Origin: Vulcanimicrobiota bacterium
Lineage (GTDB): Bacteria; Pseudomonadota; Gammaproteobacteria; Xanthomonadales; Rhodanobacteraceae
Assembly (NCBI GenBank): GCA_903970555.1
Contig: CAJCJD010000205.1
Coordinates: 1-64,000 of the forward strand
DNA: 64,000 nucleotides
Direction: 5' to 3'
Both the position numbers and the translations under genes were made by a program. Positions 62,708 through 64,000 of this stretch are shown piece after piece; the first letter of the stretch is position 1; each line of letters opens with the position of its first letter. The notes beneath the pieces were generated by a model. It made no database searches, was not told where the DNA came from, and worked only from the letters and a program-made list of their open reading frames with translations.

Positions 62708-63865
62708 ATGGACGTTTTGACATGCCCCAGTGACTTCGCCACGGTCGCTCACGCGACTCCGGCGCGTGAGCGAGGTTTCTCGCTGGTCGAGTTGATGGTT
62801 GGCATTCTGGTAAGTGTGATTTGCACACTCGCCATCATGACGGCGTTCGCTGTCTACGAAGGTCACAAACGCACCACTACCAGCAGCAACGACGCCCAAC
62901 AGAACGGCAGCTATTCCGTGTATCAGCTGGAGCGCCAGATTCGCTCGGCTGGCTCAGGTATCGTGCAAGGCGACAACTACAGCGTATGGGGTTGTCCCAT
63001 TACCGCATTCACAAGTAACGCCCAGGTTCTACCAGCTACCAAGGCATTACCAGCACCATTCGCTAACTGGCCAGTTAGCATGTTGGCCATGCCGGTGGTG
63101 ATTTCCTACGGGGGCGCCGGTGCCACGCCAGACACTATCGCCGTGATTGGCGGCAACCCGGCCTACCAGGTCTTCAAGGTCGGCGTTACGAGCACGCCTG
63201 CCGTCAATACCGTCGTGGTGGGCAACGCATTTGGCATTCAGGCAAATGACTATTTGTTGGGTGTCCTTCCTGGTGGGGATTGCGCGGTCGCTCAGGCAAC
63301 AACGATTACCGCCAACACCAACATCACCTTGGCAACTGCCAACAGTCCTACCACGGGCCTGGTCAATGCAGTCAATGTGTTCGACCTCGGCGCACAGCCC
63401 AACTTCACGCTTTTCGGCGTCGACACGACTAGCAACACCCTGGTTTCTTATGACTTGTTGCAGCGGCCCATCGACGCGAATGCGCCCTCAGTCATACCCG
63501 TTTCCGAAGGCGTCATCACGTTGAAAACGCTCTATGGCGTACACACCAGCGGAGCGGCCGAACCGGCCGATGAAATCGATGCATGGGTGCAGCCCACTGG
63601 GGCCTGGGCCATAGCCGCACTCACCGCGAACACAGCAGCGGCTGCAACGGCGGTAAGCGAAATCAAGGCCATTCGCGTGGCGGTGGTGGCACAAAGCAGA
63701 CTGCCTGAGCGAGCCTCCGACTACGTAGGGCCCGCCAACGTGAAGCTATTCACTGACCAGCCTGCTGCAGATCAATACGTCATTCCGCTTCAAACGCAAT
63801 ACCGCTACAAGGTTTACGACACCACGATCCCGCTTCGCAACTCGCTCATTACCACCTATTTCTGA
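62708..63865 (+). CDS. pilW: Minor pilin PilW
   Basis: A 385-residue prepilin with a long leader cut at RERG|FSLVELMVGILVSVICTLAIMTAF and the PilW-typical NDAQQNGSYSVYQLERQIRSAGSGI. The large globular part contains Cys in WGCPIT and GGDCAVAQ. It starts 1 nt after pilV. PilW joins the tip initiation complex with PilV, PilX and PilY1. Confidence 0.9.
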   Translation: MDVLTCPSDFATVAHATPARERGFSLVELMVGILVSVICTLAIMTAFAVYEGHKRTTTSSNDAQQNGSYSVYQLERQIRSAGSGIVQGDNYSVWGCPITAFTSNAQVLPATKALPAPFANWPVSMLAMPVVISYGGAGATPDTIAVIGGNPAYQVFKVGVTSTPAVNTVVVGNAFGIQANDYLLGVLPGGDCAVAQATTITANTNITLATANSPTTGLVNAVNVFDLGAQPNFTLFGVDTTSNTLVSYDLLQRPIDANAPSVIPVSEGVITLKTLYGVHTSGAAEPADEIDAWVQPTGAWAIAALTANTAAAATAVSEIKAIRVAVVAQSRLPERASDYVGPANVKLFTDQPAADQYVIPLQTQYRYKVYDTTIPLRNSLITTYF

Positions 63866-63876
63866 GTCGGATCGAC

Positions 63877-64000
63877 ATGAAGACAAAACGCACGGTCATT
63901 AAAAAGCACGGCAGCCTCCGTCGGCAAAAAGGCATGGTGTCCACGTTGATCGCCATCATCGTGCTGGTGGTGTCGTTGTTTGCTGCTGTGGCCTTGATGA
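63877..64000 (+). CDS. pilX: PilX-like minor pilin assembly protein (cut by window edge)
   Basis: The first 41 codons of the next gene in the operon. A basic N-terminus (KTKRTVIKKHGSLRRQKG) leads into a hydrophobic helix (MVSTLIAIIVLVVSLFAAVALM). Position after pilW and this layout fit PilX. The helix lacks the F-x-x-x-E of true prepilins, as is common for PilX. The remainder, and the expected pilY1, lie outside the window. Confidence 0.75.
   Translation, partial: MKTKRTVIKKHGSLRRQKGMVSTLIAIIVLVVSLFAAVALM

Overview
The window is a gene-dense, GC-rich chromosomal segment of a gammaproteobacterium, most likely order Xanthomonadales and plausibly family Rhodanobacteraceae (Dyella, Luteibacter or Rhodanobacter type). 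The evidence is the OhrR/Ohr pair, the leuS-lptE-holA-nadD block, PqiA split into two proteins, the PiuC-linked siderophore receptor and the type IV pilin cluster. The family-level placement is inference; no rRNA, tRNA or phylogeny is available here. I see no tRNA, rRNA, CRISPR array, prophage or IS transposase. The only mobile-looking object is a 231-bp non-coding element with inverted-repeat ends at 767-997.

Layout. 1-1031: start of rpsF, an A-type Fe-S carrier (erpA-like), and the MITE-like element. 1032-7033: asnS, a MalM-like lipoprotein, a small membrane protein, then an SDR / 2-aminomuconate-semialdehyde dehydrogenase / carbonic anhydrase / aminomuconate-deaminase-like operon that looks like the lower kynurenine route. 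7065-12369: small exported protein, hutG, gor, a dadA-like gene and a secreted ChaN/EreA-like protein. 12398-15809: BlaI repressor with an M56-TonB fusion sensor, an NlpC/P60 lipoprotein, and ohrR-ohr. 15865-22043: slyD, an MFS carrier, and DEAD-box helicases rhlE and deaD flanking a RimJ-like acetyltransferase. 22180-29002: ygiD, cupredoxin and Tat-exported metallophosphoesterase divergent from an ECF sigma / anti-sigma pair, YkgJ-like protein, ypfJ, MAPEG, CPBP protease, maf. 29141-32179: a periplasmic-propeller diguanylate cyclase.

32383-42853 holds the conserved cell-biology block leuS-lptE-holA-nadD ... rsfS-rlmH. Here it is split between nadD and rsfS by a 4.1-kb module encoding an ECF sigma factor, NrsF-type (DUF1109) membrane anti-sigma, DipZ and Tat-exported MsrB. 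Both divergent transcripts of this module begin with the same GTAACC-N16-CGAA promoter. holA is interrupted by an in-frame TAG.

42961-46520: pqiA-pqiA-pqiB-pqiC lipid-transport operon. 46618-51505: CnoX-like thioredoxin/TPR protein, DUF4442, SDR, DUF502 and M14 peptidase, with a 9-bp tandem repeat at the last junction. 51577-57574: MauG-like dihaem protein, PF04185 phosphatase, M13 metallopeptidase lipoprotein. 57899-60780: Fur-box-preceded TonB siderophore receptor and piuC. 61146-64000: pilE-fimT-pilV-pilW-pilX pilin/minor-pilin operon, cut by the window edge.

Two self-contained stress-response modules stand out because their promoters can be read directly. The first is the ECF/NrsF-DipZ-MsrB module (34024-37883), interpreted as a periplasmic methionine-sulfoxide repair response. 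The second is the ECF/anti-sigma versus metallophosphoesterase-cupredoxin module (22976-25741), whose divergent promoters share GGGAATA-N16-GGTAWT.
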